A DNA stretch of 64,000 nucleotides, taken from assembly GCF_021730615.1 (NCBI RefSeq), contig NZ_JAJLMN010000001.1:2677501-2741500 (forward strand), in the 5' to 3' direction. This document shows positions 20,703-29,647 of this stretch, one piece after another (the stretch's first letter is position 1; every line of letters starts with the position of its first letter). The notes beneath the pieces were generated by a model that saw only the letters and a list, made by a program, of their open reading frames with translations, searched no databases and was not told the DNA's origin. This DNA is from Lichenibacterium dinghuense. GTDB taxonomy: Bacteria > Pseudomonadota > Alphaproteobacteria > Rhizobiales > Beijerinckiaceae. The translations under genes were made by a program, and so were the position numbers.

Positions 20703-22066
20703 GCGCCGCGACCCTGCCCCTGGAGGAGGACGGCCTCGCCATGCCGCGGCGCGCCGTGGCGGCCGTCGCGGTGCTGGCCGCCATCGCGCTGGCGGTGGTC
20801 GACACGGCCATCGCCAACGTGGCGCTGCCCACCATGGCGGCGGCGCTCGGCGTGTCGCCGGCGGCCTCGGTGTGGGTCGTCACCGGCTACCAGCTCGCCG
20901 TGGTGGTGACGCTGCTGCCCGCGGCGGCGCTCGGCGAATCGCTCGGCTACCGCCGGGTCTTCGTGGCCGGGGTGGCGCTGTTCACCGCGGCCTCGGTGCT
21001 CTGCGCGCTGTCGCCGAGCCTGCCCGTGCTCGTGGGCGCGCGCTTCCTGCAGGGGCTCGGCTCGGCCTGCGTGATGTCGCTGATGGCCGCCATGGTGCGC
21101 CACACCTACCCGCACCGCCTGCTCGGGCGGGCGATCGGCTGGACGGCGCTGACGGTGGCGCTGGCCTCGGCGGCGGGGCCGACGATCGGCGCCGCCATCC
21201 TGTCGGTCGCGCGCTGGCCCTGGCTGTTCGCCGTGAACCTTCCGATCGGCGCCGTGGTGCTGCTGTTCTCGCCGGCGCTGCCCGCGACGCGCGGCACGGG
21301 CCGGCGGCTCGACCGCTGGAGCGTGGCGCTGAACGCCGGGCTCTTCGCGCCGATCGTGGTCGGCGTCGACCTCGCGGCGAGCCGGCCCGCGCTGGGGCTC
21401 GGCCTCGTCGCGCTGGGGATCGCCTGCGGGGCGGCGCTGGTGCGGCGCGAATGGCCGCTGCCGGCGCCGCTGATCCCGCTCGACCTCCTGCGCGCGCCCT
21501 CCTTCGCGCTGTCGGTCGTGTCGTCGGTGTGCTGCTTCTCGGCCGCGACCGCGAGCTTCGTGGCGCTGCCCTTCTACCTGGAGCACGGGCTCGGGCAGGA
21601 CGCCGTGACGACGGGCTTCTACATGACGCCCTGGCCCCTCACGGTGGCGCTGGCGGCGCCGCTGTCGGGCCGCCTCGCCGAGCGCGTGTCGACGGGCCTC
21701 CTGTGCGGCCTCGGCGGGGCGTGCCTGTGCGTCGGGCTGAGCTTCGCGGCGCTGTGGCCGCTGCACGGCACGCTGCTGCCGCTGGTGCTGTTCACGGTGG
21801 TGAGCGGCTTCGGCTTCGGCCTCTTCCAGACGCCCAACAACCGCAACATGCTCCTGTCCGCCCCGAAGCCGCGCAGCGGCGCGGCCGGCGGCATGCAGGC
21901 CACGGCGCGCCTGACGGGGCAGACCCTCGGGGCTGTGCTGATGTCGCTGCTCTTCGCGCTGGCGCCGGCCGCCTCCGCGCCGCGCATCGGGCTCGGGGTC
22001 GCGGCCGCGCTGGCGCTCCTGGGCGGCGCGGTGAGCCTGATGCGGGTGGAGCTGGCAGGCCGCTGA
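20699..22066 (+). CDS. MFS drug-efflux transporter, DHA2-like
   Basis: A 455-residue multi-helix transporter, probably 14 membrane segments, of the DHA2/EmrB-like class. The first helix holds the family motif D-x-A-IANVALP (VVDTAIANVALPTMAAALG), followed by WVVTGYQLAV. ARFLQGLGSACVMSLMAAMV and the helix-5 motif-C-like GPTIGAAI are typical of antiporters. The ATG overlaps the stop of the ABC exporter (ATGA), so the two genes form an operon. The substrate is unknown. Confidence 0.9.
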   Translation: MSAATLPLEEDGLAMPRRAVAAVAVLAAIALAVVDTAIANVALPTMAAALGVSPAASVWVVTGYQLAVVVTLLPAAALGESLGYRRVFVAGVALFTAASVLCALSPSLPVLVGARFLQGLGSACVMSLMAAMVRHTYPHRLLGRAIGWTALTVALASAAGPTIGAAILSVARWPWLFAVNLPIGAVVLLFSPALPATRGTGRRLDRWSVALNAGLFAPIVVGVDLAASRPALGLGLVALGIACGAALVRREWPLPAPLIPLDLLRAPSFALSVVSSVCCFSAATASFVALPFYLEHGLGQDAVTTGFYMTPWPLTVALAAPLSGRLAERVSTGLLCGLGGACLCVGLSFAALWPLHGTLLPLVLFTVVSGFGFGLFQTPNNRNMLLSAPKPRSGAAGGMQATARLTGQTLGAVLMSLLFALAPAASAPRIGLGVAAALALLGGAVSLMRVELAGR

Positions 22067-22411
22067 AACAGCCCTCCATTTCGGTCCGAGTCGCTGCGGG
22101 CTCGTCTCCACCGCTGGCGCTGCCGGCGCGCTCGAACGGGCCATGGACGCGCTCGGGAATCCGATCCGCCCTCCCGCTTGCCATTTGGGTCAGGCTCTGA
22201 GAGCCCGTCTCCTCGCCGGATTCATGGTCGAGGCTGGAAACCCTTTCCGGGCTCGTGTAGAAACGTCGGGTCACGATGTCGAGCGGTCGCGACGTCGAAA
22301 AACGAGAACAGATCAGTATTTCGGCGCTCAATCGATGTGATCGCCGATAGACGATGCTGCTGACGCATCAAGCTCGCGTCTATGATCCCAACCGTCGGGA
22401 GACCCCGTGCC
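22067..22411. other. Intergenic stretch upstream of GST gene
   Basis: About 345 bp. The right half (22250-22380) is AT-richer than its surroundings and could hold the promoter of the GST gene. No repeat, RNA gene or small ORF with a ribosome-binding site was recognised. Confidence 0.4.
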
Positions 22412-23098
22412 GTGATCACCTTCTACTACAACCTCGCCCCCAACCCCATGAAGGTCGCGCTGCTCCTGGAGGAGCTGGAACTCCCCTACGAGGCCGTGCC
22501 GGTCGACTCCCGCCGCGGCGAGCAGCACGCGGCCGCCTTCAAGGCGCTGAACCCCAATGCCAAGCTCCCCGTCATCGTCGACGGCGACGCCACGGTGTTC
22601 GATTCCAACGCGATCCTGCTCTACCTCGCCGAGAAGACCGGCCGCTTCCTGCCGAAGGCGGGCGACAGGGCGCGGGGCGAGATGCTGTCCTGGCTGATGT
22701 TCGTCGCCACCGGCATCGGCCCCTATTCGGGGCAGGCCGTGCACTTCAAGCACTTCGCCCCGAAGCCGCAGGACTACGCGGTGGAGCGCTACGACTTCGA
22801 GGCCGCCCGCCATTGGGGCATCGTCGACGCGCGGCTGGCGGAGCGGAGCTACATGCTCGGCGACGAATACTCGATCGTCGACATGGCGGTGTGGGGTTGG
22901 GCCGGGCGGCTGCCCTTCGTGATGGGCGAGGACGCCTGGGCGAAGCTCCCCAACGTCAAGCGCCTGTTCGACGCCGTGGGGGCGCGGCCGGCGGCGCAGC
23001 GCGCGGAGGCCCTGAAGGGGCGGCACAGCTTCAAGGCCGAGATGGACGACGAGGCGCGCCGCCACATGTTCCCCGCCACGGCCAAGCCGGCCGCCTGA
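22412..23098 (+). CDS. Glutathione S-transferase family protein
   Basis: A 228-residue cytosolic thiol-transferase of the GST superfamily, near the Ure2p/nu-class YfcG type. The thioredoxin-like domain opens ITFYYNLAPNPMKVALLLEE, with N/P residues where that class binds glutathione. NPNAKLPVIVDGDATVFDSNAILLYLAEKTG carries the cis-Pro and glutathione-contact DSNAI. The helical domain has YSIVDMAVWGW. The GTG at 22412 is preferred because GGGAG lies nine bases before it and homologues begin there; an ATG at 22382 lacks such a site. The physiological substrate is unknown. Confidence 0.9.
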   Translation: MITFYYNLAPNPMKVALLLEELELPYEAVPVDSRRGEQHAAAFKALNPNAKLPVIVDGDATVFDSNAILLYLAEKTGRFLPKAGDRARGEMLSWLMFVATGIGPYSGQAVHFKHFAPKPQDYAVERYDFEAARHWGIVDARLAERSYMLGDEYSIVDMAVWGWAGRLPFVMGEDAWAKLPNVKRLFDAVGARPAAQRAEALKGRHSFKAEMDDEARRHMFPATAKPAA

Positions 23099-23120
23099 CC
23101 GCGGGCCCGCCGCTTTTCGC

Positions 23121-24053
23121 GTGTTCCGCCACGTCGTCCACTGCGACTGGAGCGTCCGCGCGGCCGGGCGCTGGTCGGCCGAGGCGCACCGCGGCCCGGA
23201 CGGCGGGTGGCGCGCCTCGGGCCCGGCGGGCGTGCCGGAGCCCGCCGCGCTGGTGCGGCGGCTGGGCGCGCTCGCGGCCGACGGGCCCACGCTGGCCGCC
23301 TTCGACTTCCCGATCGGCTTTCCGGCCCGGTTCGGGGCCGCGACCGGCTACCGCGACTTCGCCGCCGCGCTCGACGCGGTGGCGGCGGGCGACTGGCCGG
23401 AGATCTTCGCCGTCGCGGCGACGCCCGCCGAGGTCGGCCCGCGCCGGCCCTTCTACCCGGCCCGGCCCGGCGGCACCCGCCTCGCCCACCTGCTCGACGG
23501 GCACGGCGCCGCGCGGCTCGCGGACCTCGTGCGCGAATGCGAGCGGCCGGGGCCGGAGGGCGGGGCCGCCGGCTGCATGTTCTGGACCCTGGGGGCGCAG
23601 CAGGTCGGCAAGGCGGCGCTGCACGGCTGGCGGGAGGTGATCGGCCCGGCGCGGCGCGGCGGCGCGGCGCTCTGGCCCTTCGAGGGCCACCTCGCCGCGC
23701 TGGCGCAGCGCGGCGGCCTCGTGCTCGCCGAATCCTACCCCGGCGACGGCTACGGGCAGCTCGGCTTCGCGATCCGGCGCAAGGGGGACCGGGCGCTGCG
23801 GGCGGCCCTGGCGCCGCAGATCGCCGCATGGGCGGAGGAGCGGCGCGTCGTGCTCGACGAGGGCCTGTCGGCGGCGCTCGCCGCGGGCTTCCCGCCGGAC
23901 GCGGGCAACGACGACGGCTTCGACGCCGCCGTCGGGCTCCTGGCGGCGCTCGCCGTGGTGACGGGCGAGCGGGCGGCGGCACCGCCGCTCACGGACGCCA
24001 CGCGCCGCTGGGAAGGGTGGATCCTCGGGAAGCGCCCCGGCCTCAAGCCGTAG
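23121..24053 (+). CDS. DUF429-like RNase H-fold protein
   Basis: A 310-residue protein resembling DUF429 proteins, which have a predicted RNase H-like fold and unknown role. The acidic positions can be seen: VVHCDWSV near residue 9, AAFDFPIGFP near 60, and NDDGFDAAVGLLAAL near 270. ESYPGDGYGQLGF and GCMFWTLGAQQVGKAAL are further family-like blocks. Translation starts at a GTG. It lies 22 bp after the GST gene and may share its transcript. The assignment is by motif pattern only. Confidence 0.6.
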   Translation: MFRHVVHCDWSVRAAGRWSAEAHRGPDGGWRASGPAGVPEPAALVRRLGALAADGPTLAAFDFPIGFPARFGAATGYRDFAAALDAVAAGDWPEIFAVAATPAEVGPRRPFYPARPGGTRLAHLLDGHGAARLADLVRECERPGPEGGAAGCMFWTLGAQQVGKAALHGWREVIGPARRGGAALWPFEGHLAALAQRGGLVLAESYPGDGYGQLGFAIRRKGDRALRAALAPQIAAWAEERRVVLDEGLSAALAAGFPPDAGNDDGFDAAVGLLAALAVVTGERAAAPPLTDATRRWEGWILGKRPGLKP

Positions 24054-24306
24054 CGGCGACGCGGGCCTTGCGCTTCGGCGGCGCCTTCGCGGGGGCCGCT
24101 TTGGGCGCCGCGGCCGCGGCGGCGCGGTCGGCCTCCTCCTTGGCGAGGCGGAGGGCCTTGAGGCGCGCGGTCTTCTGGGCCTCCGCGGTCCTGGCGGCGC
24201 GGGCCTCGCCCAGCGCCTGGTCGGCCTCGCTCTTGCGCCGTTCGGCGAGGTGGAACTTCGATTCGGCCTTGGCGCGGGCGTCCGCGGGAGCCTTGGGGCT
24301 GGTCAT
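24043..24306 (-). CDS. Small Lys/Ala-rich helical protein
   Basis: An 87-residue protein with a long charged helix (AESKFHLAERRKSEADQALG ... RLKALRLAKEEADRAAAAAA) and a tail rich in KAAPAKAPPKRKAR, like histone-H1-type nucleic-acid-binding tails. The start is an ATG. It overlaps the 3' end of the convergent DUF429-like gene by 11 bp. Function is unknown; DNA or RNA binding is possible from composition. Confidence 0.65.
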   Translation of the reverse strand: MTSPKAPADARAKAESKFHLAERRKSEADQALGEARAARTAEAQKTARLKALRLAKEEADRAAAAAAPKAAPAKAPPKRKARVAATA

Positions 24307-24583
24307 GGCGCGTGGTCCTCGTGGCCGAGCATCGCGCCGGTCGCGGCGCCCGTCGTCCGACGGTGGATGTGAGCCCGGCCCTGGAGGTCATCCCGCCCGA
24401 TCGCGCGCCCGGCCGCGAAGCGCCGGACAGCGCGGTCCTCGTGGCCGCCGGCTTCGCGAAGCCCGTGGCCGCCGCCGACCTGTCCCTTGACGCCGCGAAG
24501 CGCCCGAAGGGTCCGGTCCCGCCAAGCAGGGACTCTTTCCGGTGCCGTGTCAAGGCGATGCCGTTTCGGCGCGGCCGGGCTCT

Positions 24584-24805
24584 GAACTCAGGTTAACGCA
24601 GGGCCGCCGGAAGCGCCCTTCTCCCGCTGGCGGGAGAAGGGGGCGCCGCGAAGCGGCGACGGATGAGGGGGGGGGACGCGCGCCGCATCGACCGGATGTC
24701 GACCCTGCGTCGCATGTCGAACCTGTCGTGATCCCTCATCCGGCGCTTCGCGCCACCTTCTCCCCAGAGGGGAGAAGGGCAAAGCGGCACCGTTAACCTG
24801 AGTTC
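24584..24805. repeat. Dispersed intergenic element, copy 2 (inverted)
   Basis: A 222 bp element bounded by perfect inverted ends (GAACTCAGGTTAACG ... CGTTAACCTGAGTTC, 15 bp). It matches copy 1 at 10623-10838 in reverse orientation. Two internal mirrored arms (CTTCTCCCGC.GGCGGGAGAAG and the CGCTTCGCGCCACC arm) would fold into long hairpins. It has no coding capacity. The flanks 24307-24583 and 24806-24974 hold no recognised gene. Confidence 0.85.
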
Positions 24806-24974
24806 GGAGCCCTGCGTTTCGGTGCGGCCGGGCTCCGCCGGCCCGCGGCCGCGCCGCCGACATGGCGGCACCGCGCCGGGACCCCCGGCGCGCCGAACGC
24901 GTTGTGGGCCGGGGCACGACGCCGCCGACCCGGCTCGGGACGGCGAGCCCGGCCCGAACCGGAAGGACACGTCC

Positions 24975-25595
24975 ATGCGCGCCACCCTCACCCCGGCCCT
25001 CCTCGCCTCGACCTTGTTGGCTTCGAGCCTGGGCCTCTCGCTCGCCCTGCCGAGCCTCGCCGCTGCCCAGACCACGGCGCCGATCGCCAGTCCGGCCGCG
25101 CCGGGCGCCCCCGCGGCCCCGCAGACCCCCGCCGCCGACGCCGCTGGCGACGCCGCCGCGGTGCAGCAGATCGCCCTCACGCCCGCGCTGGTCGACCAGT
25201 TCGTCGCCGCCAACAAGGAGGTGAACGGCATCCTGGACAAGCTGCCCGACGGCACCGACCAGCCCGACCCCGCGACGATGGCCAAGCTCGACGCCACGGC
25301 GCAGAAGTACAAGTTCGCCGACTACAAGCAGTACGACGCGGTCGAGAGCAACATCGGCATCGTGATGGCCGGCATCGATCCGCAGACCAAGCAGTACATC
25401 GGCCCTGAGGCCGTCATCAAGAAGCAGATCGCCCAGGTGCAGGCGGACAAGCAGATCTCGGCCAAGGACAAGAAGGACACGGTCGACCAGCTCAACGCCG
25501 CGCTGCCGACGATCCCGAAACTGCAGTACCCCGGCAACGCCGACATCGTGGTGAAGAACTACGACAGGCTGAACGAGACGATGCCGCAGGACTGA
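24975..25595 (+). CDS. Exported protein of unknown function
   Basis: A 206-residue protein with a Sec signal peptide (MRATLTPALLAS, then a hydrophobic core to about residue 31, cut near AAA-QTTAP). An Ala/Pro-rich linker to about residue 60 follows. The mature domain is helical and Lys/Asp-rich (KEVNGILDKLPDGTDQPD, KKQIAQVQADKQISAKDKKD), resembling small periplasmic proteins common in Methylobacterium relatives. The ATG at 24975 is chosen because the signal peptide starts there, with GGAAGGAC upstream. A strong hairpin follows the stop. Confidence 0.75.
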   Translation: MRATLTPALLASTLLASSLGLSLALPSLAAAQTTAPIASPAAPGAPAAPQTPAADAAGDAAAVQQIALTPALVDQFVAANKEVNGILDKLPDGTDQPDPATMAKLDATAQKYKFADYKQYDAVESNIGIVMAGIDPQTKQYIGPEAVIKKQIAQVQADKQISAKDKKDTVDQLNAALPTIPKLQYPGNADIVVKNYDRLNETMPQD

Positions 25596-25619
25596 GCGGC
25601 GCGCCCGGCCGACGAGACG

Positions 25620-25646
25620 GCGCCGACCCGCCCTCCGGGTCGGCGC
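25620..25646. terminator. Bidirectional hairpin between convergent genes
   Basis: A perfect 10-bp stem (GCGCCGACCC / GGGTCGGCGC) with a 7-base loop, located between the exported-protein gene and the convergent 46-residue membrane peptide gene. There is no T run, so it may act as a transcript-stabilising or weak terminating structure. Confidence 0.6.
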
Positions 25647-25666
25647 TCGATCGGGCCCCCGCCCGC

Positions 25667-25807
25667 CTATACGCCCCTGATGATCACGATGATGAGGATG
25701 ATCAGCAGGATCGTCCCCAGCCCGCCTCCGACGTAGGGGCCGCCCACGTAGAAGCCGCCGCCGCCGAACAGGAGCAGCAGCACGATCAGCAGGATGATGA
25801 GGTTCAT
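25667..25807 (-). CDS. 46-residue hydrophobic membrane peptide
   Basis: A tiny protein, MNLIILLIVLLLLFGGGGFY, then a Gly-rich turn (VGGPYVGGG), and a second hydrophobic stretch LGTILLIILIIVIIRGV. It has two membrane segments with a glycine-rich link. The layout resembles DUF3309-type small proteins widespread in Hyphomicrobiales, often stress-linked. ATG at 25807; function unknown. Confidence 0.7.
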   Translation of the reverse strand: MNLIILLIVLLLLFGGGGFYVGGPYVGGGLGTILLIILIIVIIRGV

Positions 25808-25937
25808 GGTAGGTCCATCGGCACGGCGGGAGGGCGCGGCGCGTCCTCCGCCCGGCCAACGCTCAAATATGTCTTTTTGATGCAGGCGCGGCCGCCGCGG
25901 CCCTCACGAGCTTGGCTTCCCGGCGGCCATCCCGGCC

Positions 25938-26837
25938 TCATCCGACGTCGACCGTGACCAGCTCGTGGTCGGACAGCGGCGCGCCGCCGTCGTCCACGGC
26001 GGGGAGGGTGCGCGGGTTCGACGCCGCGAGGCCGCGGGTGAAGAACCAGTCGACGCGCCGCACGTGGGGCGGCCGCCGCCCGTCCGGGATGAGGCGCCGG
26101 GTCTGGTCCGGCGCGTTGCAGGACAGCCAGTCGAAGCCGGCCTCGCGCATCGCACCGAACAGCGGCTCGCGCCCGTCCGGCCGCTCGAACCAGCCGAGGT
26201 CCGGCTCGGCGGACGGGTCCGGCAGCGCGCTGGTATTGAGGTCGCCCGCCACCACGGCCGGCATCCCCGGCGGCAGGGCGGCGAGCAGCCGCTCGGCCGC
26301 GCCGCGCCGCTCGGCCGGGGTCGAATCGCTCTCCAGGTGGACGCTGACGACGAGCACCGGCCCGCGCGCGAGTTCCACCGTCGCGCCCACCGCCGTCCGG
26401 CCGCCGAGCCGGCGGTGGTGCCAGTCGAGCCCGAACCAGGCGCCGCCGGCGTCGAGCCGCAGCATGAAGGGATCGCGGAACGGCAGGGCGGTGACCACGG
26501 CGTTGCCGTGCAGCGCGCCGGAGTTGGACTGCCCGGCGAAGCGGGCGAGTTCGGCGCCGAAGCCGAGCCCGAGCTCGACGAACTCGACCCCGTAGACGTG
26601 GCCGGCGCCCGTCGCGGCGGCGAGGTCGCGCGCCGTGTGGCGGTGCCCCGAGCGCGCCATGCCGAGGTCCATCTCGCTCAGCAGCGCGAGGTCGACCCCG
26701 GCGCGCCGCAGCAGCGCCGCCGAGGCCTCGACATCGCAGCAGCGTTCGAGGTTCCAGGCGGCGACGCGCAGGCTTTCGGGCGGGCGGCGTGGCGTTCCGC
26801 GCGGCTGGACGGCTTCGACGAGGCGCAGCGCCGGCAC
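25938..26837 (-). CDS. Endonuclease/exonuclease/phosphatase family protein
   Basis: A protein of about 299 residues of the EEP (DNase I-like) superfamily. Motifs in order are VAAWNLER (Asn) near residue 26, LLSEMDLG (metal-binding Glu) near 53, SVHLES (His) near 165, VVAGDLNTS (Asp/Asn pair) near 193, VDWFF near 265 and LSDHELVTVDV (catalytic Asp-His) near the end. All catalytic positions are present. The GTG at 26837 is used. The same frame continues upstream for about 40 codons with plausible coding sequence but no ATG, so the real start may be further out. The substrate, a nucleic acid or phosphoester, is unknown. Confidence 0.85.
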   Translation of the reverse strand: MPALRLVEAVQPRGTPRRPPESLRVAAWNLERCCDVEASAALLRRAGVDLALLSEMDLGMARSGHRHTARDLAAATGAGHVYGVEFVELGLGFGAELARFAGQSNSGALHGNAVVTALPFRDPFMLRLDAGGAWFGLDWHHRRLGGRTAVGATVELARGPVLVVSVHLESDSTPAERRGAAERLLAALPPGMPAVVAGDLNTSALPDPSAEPDLGWFERPDGREPLFGAMREAGFDWLSCNAPDQTRRLIPDGRRPPHVRRVDWFFTRGLAASNPRTLPAVDDGGAPLSDHELVTVDVG

Positions 26838-27253
26838 GCGGGCCGCCAGCGCGTCGTGCCGCGCCGCCGTGGCGTCCCCGCCCTCGGCTTCGCGCAGCAG
26901 CGCGGGATCGGGGAGAGGCAGGGCCGTGACGGCGTCGCGGATGACGTGAGAAGGCAGGGCGGGGCTCCGGGTGACGTCGGCGGGGGCCAGGATGGCCGGT
27001 CGCGGGGCGCGGGTCGAGTCGGTCCCCGCGCGGCATCGGCGCCGACCCGGCGGCGATGGACGGGCGGAACGGCGTCCCGCGGGGATCGCGACCCTCGACG
27101 CCGCGCGACGTCGTCAACGGACGATGACGGCCGTTCGATCGATTGCGCAGATCTCGCTATCCCATCGATCATCTAACATAGATCAAGAGGTTTCAACTCT
27201 GAATGACCCGTGGTCTGATGTCTCCATCGTAGCCGATCTATGGGGAGTAGACG
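26838..27253. other. Divergent intergenic region
   Basis: About 415 bp. The left 120 bp may be the true N-terminal coding part of the endonuclease-like gene. Bases 27120-27253 are clearly AT-richer and likely carry the promoter of the Ser/Thr-rich gene; TAACAT near 27173 could be a -10 element. GGGGAGTAG just before 27254 is its ribosome-binding site. Confidence 0.4.
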
Positions 27254-27889
27254 ATGAGTTTGACCGTGAACTTGGCCGCCTCAGTCAGTTCCATGTTCGG
27301 GGCGTTCCAGACCCAGAACAGAGCCACGCAGGGTCCGTCGACGTCCCCGACCTCGACGCCGACCACCTCGACCTCGTCGTCCACCTCGACGTCGACGGCC
27401 CCGGCCTCCGCTTCGACGGTCTCCTCCGCCTCGTCGGCTCCGGCCGGGGCCACGACGAACGCCGCGCCCGTCGCGGCCTCCGCAGCGGCCTCCGCCGACG
27501 CCACCGGCGTCGGCTCGGCCGGCGTGGGGGTCGGAGCTTCGGGCAACACCGCGAGCGTGAACCTCGCCCGGAGCGCGGCCACGCCTCGGGCCGCGACGGA
27601 CGAGGACATCGAGAGGCATTTCGCCATCGGCATGCAGCAGAGCGCGGCACAGTTCGCCGCGGACCGCCTGTCCCAGGACGGATCCGACCCGTCGGGCGCC
27701 GCCGCGTCGCTCGAAGCGTCGCAGAAGCGCTTCAAGGTGCTCCTGTCCCAGCTCGTCGCGCCCCAAGCCCCCGCGGCGGGGCCATCCTCCGCGCAGGACG
27801 ACGAGTCCGCGGCGGCCGGCACGGCGGGGTCGAGCGGGGCGCCGAGCGCGTCGCCCGACCAGGTGCAGAAGGCCTACGCCGACGCCTGA
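27254..27889 (+). CDS. Ser/Thr/Ala-rich low-complexity protein
   Basis: A 211-residue protein. Residues about 30-60 are almost pure Ser/Thr/Pro (TSPTSTPTTSTSSSTSTSTA), followed by Ala/Gly/Val repeats (VGSAGVGVGASG). A more ordered helical part lies at about 112-165 (TDEDIERHFAIGMQQSAAQF ... ASQKRFKVLLSQLVAP). There is no classical signal peptide, though the N-terminus MSLTVNLAASVSSMFGAF is weakly amphipathic. It could be a surface, type-I-secreted or effector-like protein; none of this is proven. The unusually AT-rich upstream region suggests dedicated regulation. Confidence 0.6.
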   Translation: MSLTVNLAASVSSMFGAFQTQNRATQGPSTSPTSTPTTSTSSSTSTSTAPASASTVSSASSAPAGATTNAAPVAASAAASADATGVGSAGVGVGASGNTASVNLARSAATPRAATDEDIERHFAIGMQQSAAQFAADRLSQDGSDPSGAAASLEASQKRFKVLLSQLVAPQAPAAGPSSAQDDESAAAGTAGSSGAPSASPDQVQKAYADA

Positions 27890-27897
27890 CGCGCCGC

Positions 27898-27915
27898 CGC
27901 GGCCCATCGGCCGCG
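27898..27915 (+). terminator. Short hairpin after Ser/Thr-rich gene
   Basis: A 7-bp perfect GC stem (CGCGGCC / GGCCGCG) with CATC loop, nine bases after the stop. No T run follows, so terminator activity is uncertain. Confidence 0.4.
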
Positions 27916-28080
27916 TCCGTCCGTGGTCGATCGCCCCCTCCCTTGCGCCACCCGGCGCCGCGATGCACTGTCGCGGTCCAACCCGCGCCGGGGGAGCGCG
28001 GGGACAGGCGAGGAACACCTGAGCCCGTCGCGCGCGCCCTCGATGCATGCCTGACTGCCGACCGCCGAACGAGGCCGCCC

Positions 28081-29562
28081 GTGATCGATCCCTCCGCCCT
28101 GTCGTCCCTGCCGGCCTCGGTCGCCCGCCCCGCCTATGACCGCTCGAAGGTCACGGCCGGCATCGCCCACCTGTCCGTCGGCAACTTCCACCGCGCCCAC
28201 CAGGCGGTCTACATCGACAAGGTGCTGGCGCTGCCCGGCCACGAGGGCTGGGGCATCCTCGGCATCGGCCTGATGGACGTCGAGGGCGAGCGCGCCAAGG
28301 CGGCCGCGCTGCAGGGGCAGCACGGGCTCTACTCCCTCGTCGCCTACCCGCCCGAGGGCACGCCCGAGGTGTCCGTCGTCGGCGCGATCGTCGAGTACCT
28401 GCACGCCCCCGCCGATCCCGAGGCCGTGCTGAAGCGCCTGGCCGACCCCGCCATCCGCATCGTGACCCTGACGGTGACGGAGGGCGGCTACAACATCGAC
28501 GAGAAGGGCAACTTCAAGCTCGACGACCCGGCCGTCGCCAAGGACCTCGCCGGCGGGATGCCCGCCACCTCCTTCGGCGTGATGACGGAGGCGCTGCGCC
28601 GCCGCCGCGACGCCGGCACCAAGCCCTTCACGGTGCTGAGCTGCGACAACCTCCGCCACAACGGCGGCGTGGTGAAGAACGCGCTGCTCTCCTACGCCCG
28701 CGCCAAGGACCCCGCCCTGGCGCAGTGGATCGAGGCGAACGTCACCTTCCCGTCCTGCATGGTGGACCGCATCACGCCTGCGGTCGGCCCCGCCGACCGG
28801 GCGCGGCTCAACGCCGAGACGGGGATCGACGACGCTTCGCCGATCTTCGCCGAGGACTTCATCCAGTGGGTCGTCGAGGACAGGTTCTGCGACGGGCGGC
28901 CCGAGCTCGAGAAGGTCGGCGTCGAGTTCACCGACGCCGTGGACGCCTACGAGCAGGTCAAGCTCAGGATGCTCAACGCGTCCCACTCGATGATGACCTT
29001 CCCCGGCATCCTGCTCGGCCACCGCATCGTCCACCTCGCCATGAAGGACCCGGCGGTCGACGCGCTGCTGGAGCAGTTCCTGTCGCGCGACGCGGGCCCG
29101 CTGCTCGACGCGCCGCCCTCCATGTCGGTCGGCCAGTACAAGGACATGCTGCTCAGCCGCTACCGCAACCCGGCGATCGGCGACCAGCTCCTGCGCATCG
29201 CATCCGACGGCGCCTCCAAGCTCCCGCAGTTCGTGCAGGACACGGCGCGCGAGGTGGTGCGGAAGGGCGGCGACCATCGCCGCATCGCCTTCCTGCTCGC
29301 CGCCTTCACCGAATACCTGCGCGGGGTCGACGACAAGGGCGAGAGCTTCCCGGTCGTCGAGCCCAACGTGACGGAGGCCGACTTCGCCCTGGCGAACGAC
29401 GCCGACCTGTCGAAGGGCCTCGGCCTCGGCGCCTTCAAGGGCTGGGGCGTGCAGGACGACGCGGGCTTCGTCGCCGACTACGCGCGCTACCGCGCCTCGA
29501 TCAAGGAGCGCGGCGCCGCCGCCACGCTGAAGGACCTGCTCGCCGCCGTCGCGGCGGGCTGA
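28081..29562 (+). CDS. Mannitol 2-dehydrogenase family polyol dehydrogenase
   Basis: A 493-residue NAD-dependent long-chain dehydrogenase that oxidises a polyol to a ketose (mannitol to fructose in the best-known member). The N-terminal Rossmann part opens with IAHLSVGNFHRAHQAVYID. The catalytic signature K294-x4-N299-x2-H302 (KLRMLNASHS) matches Pseudomonas mannitol 2-dehydrogenase (K295/N300/H303). The length is normal. The GTG at 28081 follows GAGG. It stands alone, without an adjacent polyol transporter; the SorC regulator at 44.8 kb is too far for an operon. The true substrate may be another hexitol or a hexuronate reductase substrate. Confidence 0.92.
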   Translation: MIDPSALSSLPASVARPAYDRSKVTAGIAHLSVGNFHRAHQAVYIDKVLALPGHEGWGILGIGLMDVEGERAKAAALQGQHGLYSLVAYPPEGTPEVSVVGAIVEYLHAPADPEAVLKRLADPAIRIVTLTVTEGGYNIDEKGNFKLDDPAVAKDLAGGMPATSFGVMTEALRRRRDAGTKPFTVLSCDNLRHNGGVVKNALLSYARAKDPALAQWIEANVTFPSCMVDRITPAVGPADRARLNAETGIDDASPIFAEDFIQWVVEDRFCDGRPELEKVGVEFTDAVDAYEQVKLRMLNASHSMMTFPGILLGHRIVHLAMKDPAVDALLEQFLSRDAGPLLDAPPSMSVGQYKDMLLSRYRNPAIGDQLLRIASDGASKLPQFVQDTAREVVRKGGDHRRIAFLLAAFTEYLRGVDDKGESFPVVEPNVTEADFALANDADLSKGLGLGAFKGWGVQDDAGFVADYARYRASIKERGAAATLKDLLAAVAAG

Positions 29563-29647
29563 CCCGGGCCGGGCGCCCTTTCCGTCCCGAAATGGACCAC
29601 GCCGCCGGCCCCTGATATCGTCCGGTCCGGGAGATCAGGGGAGCCGC

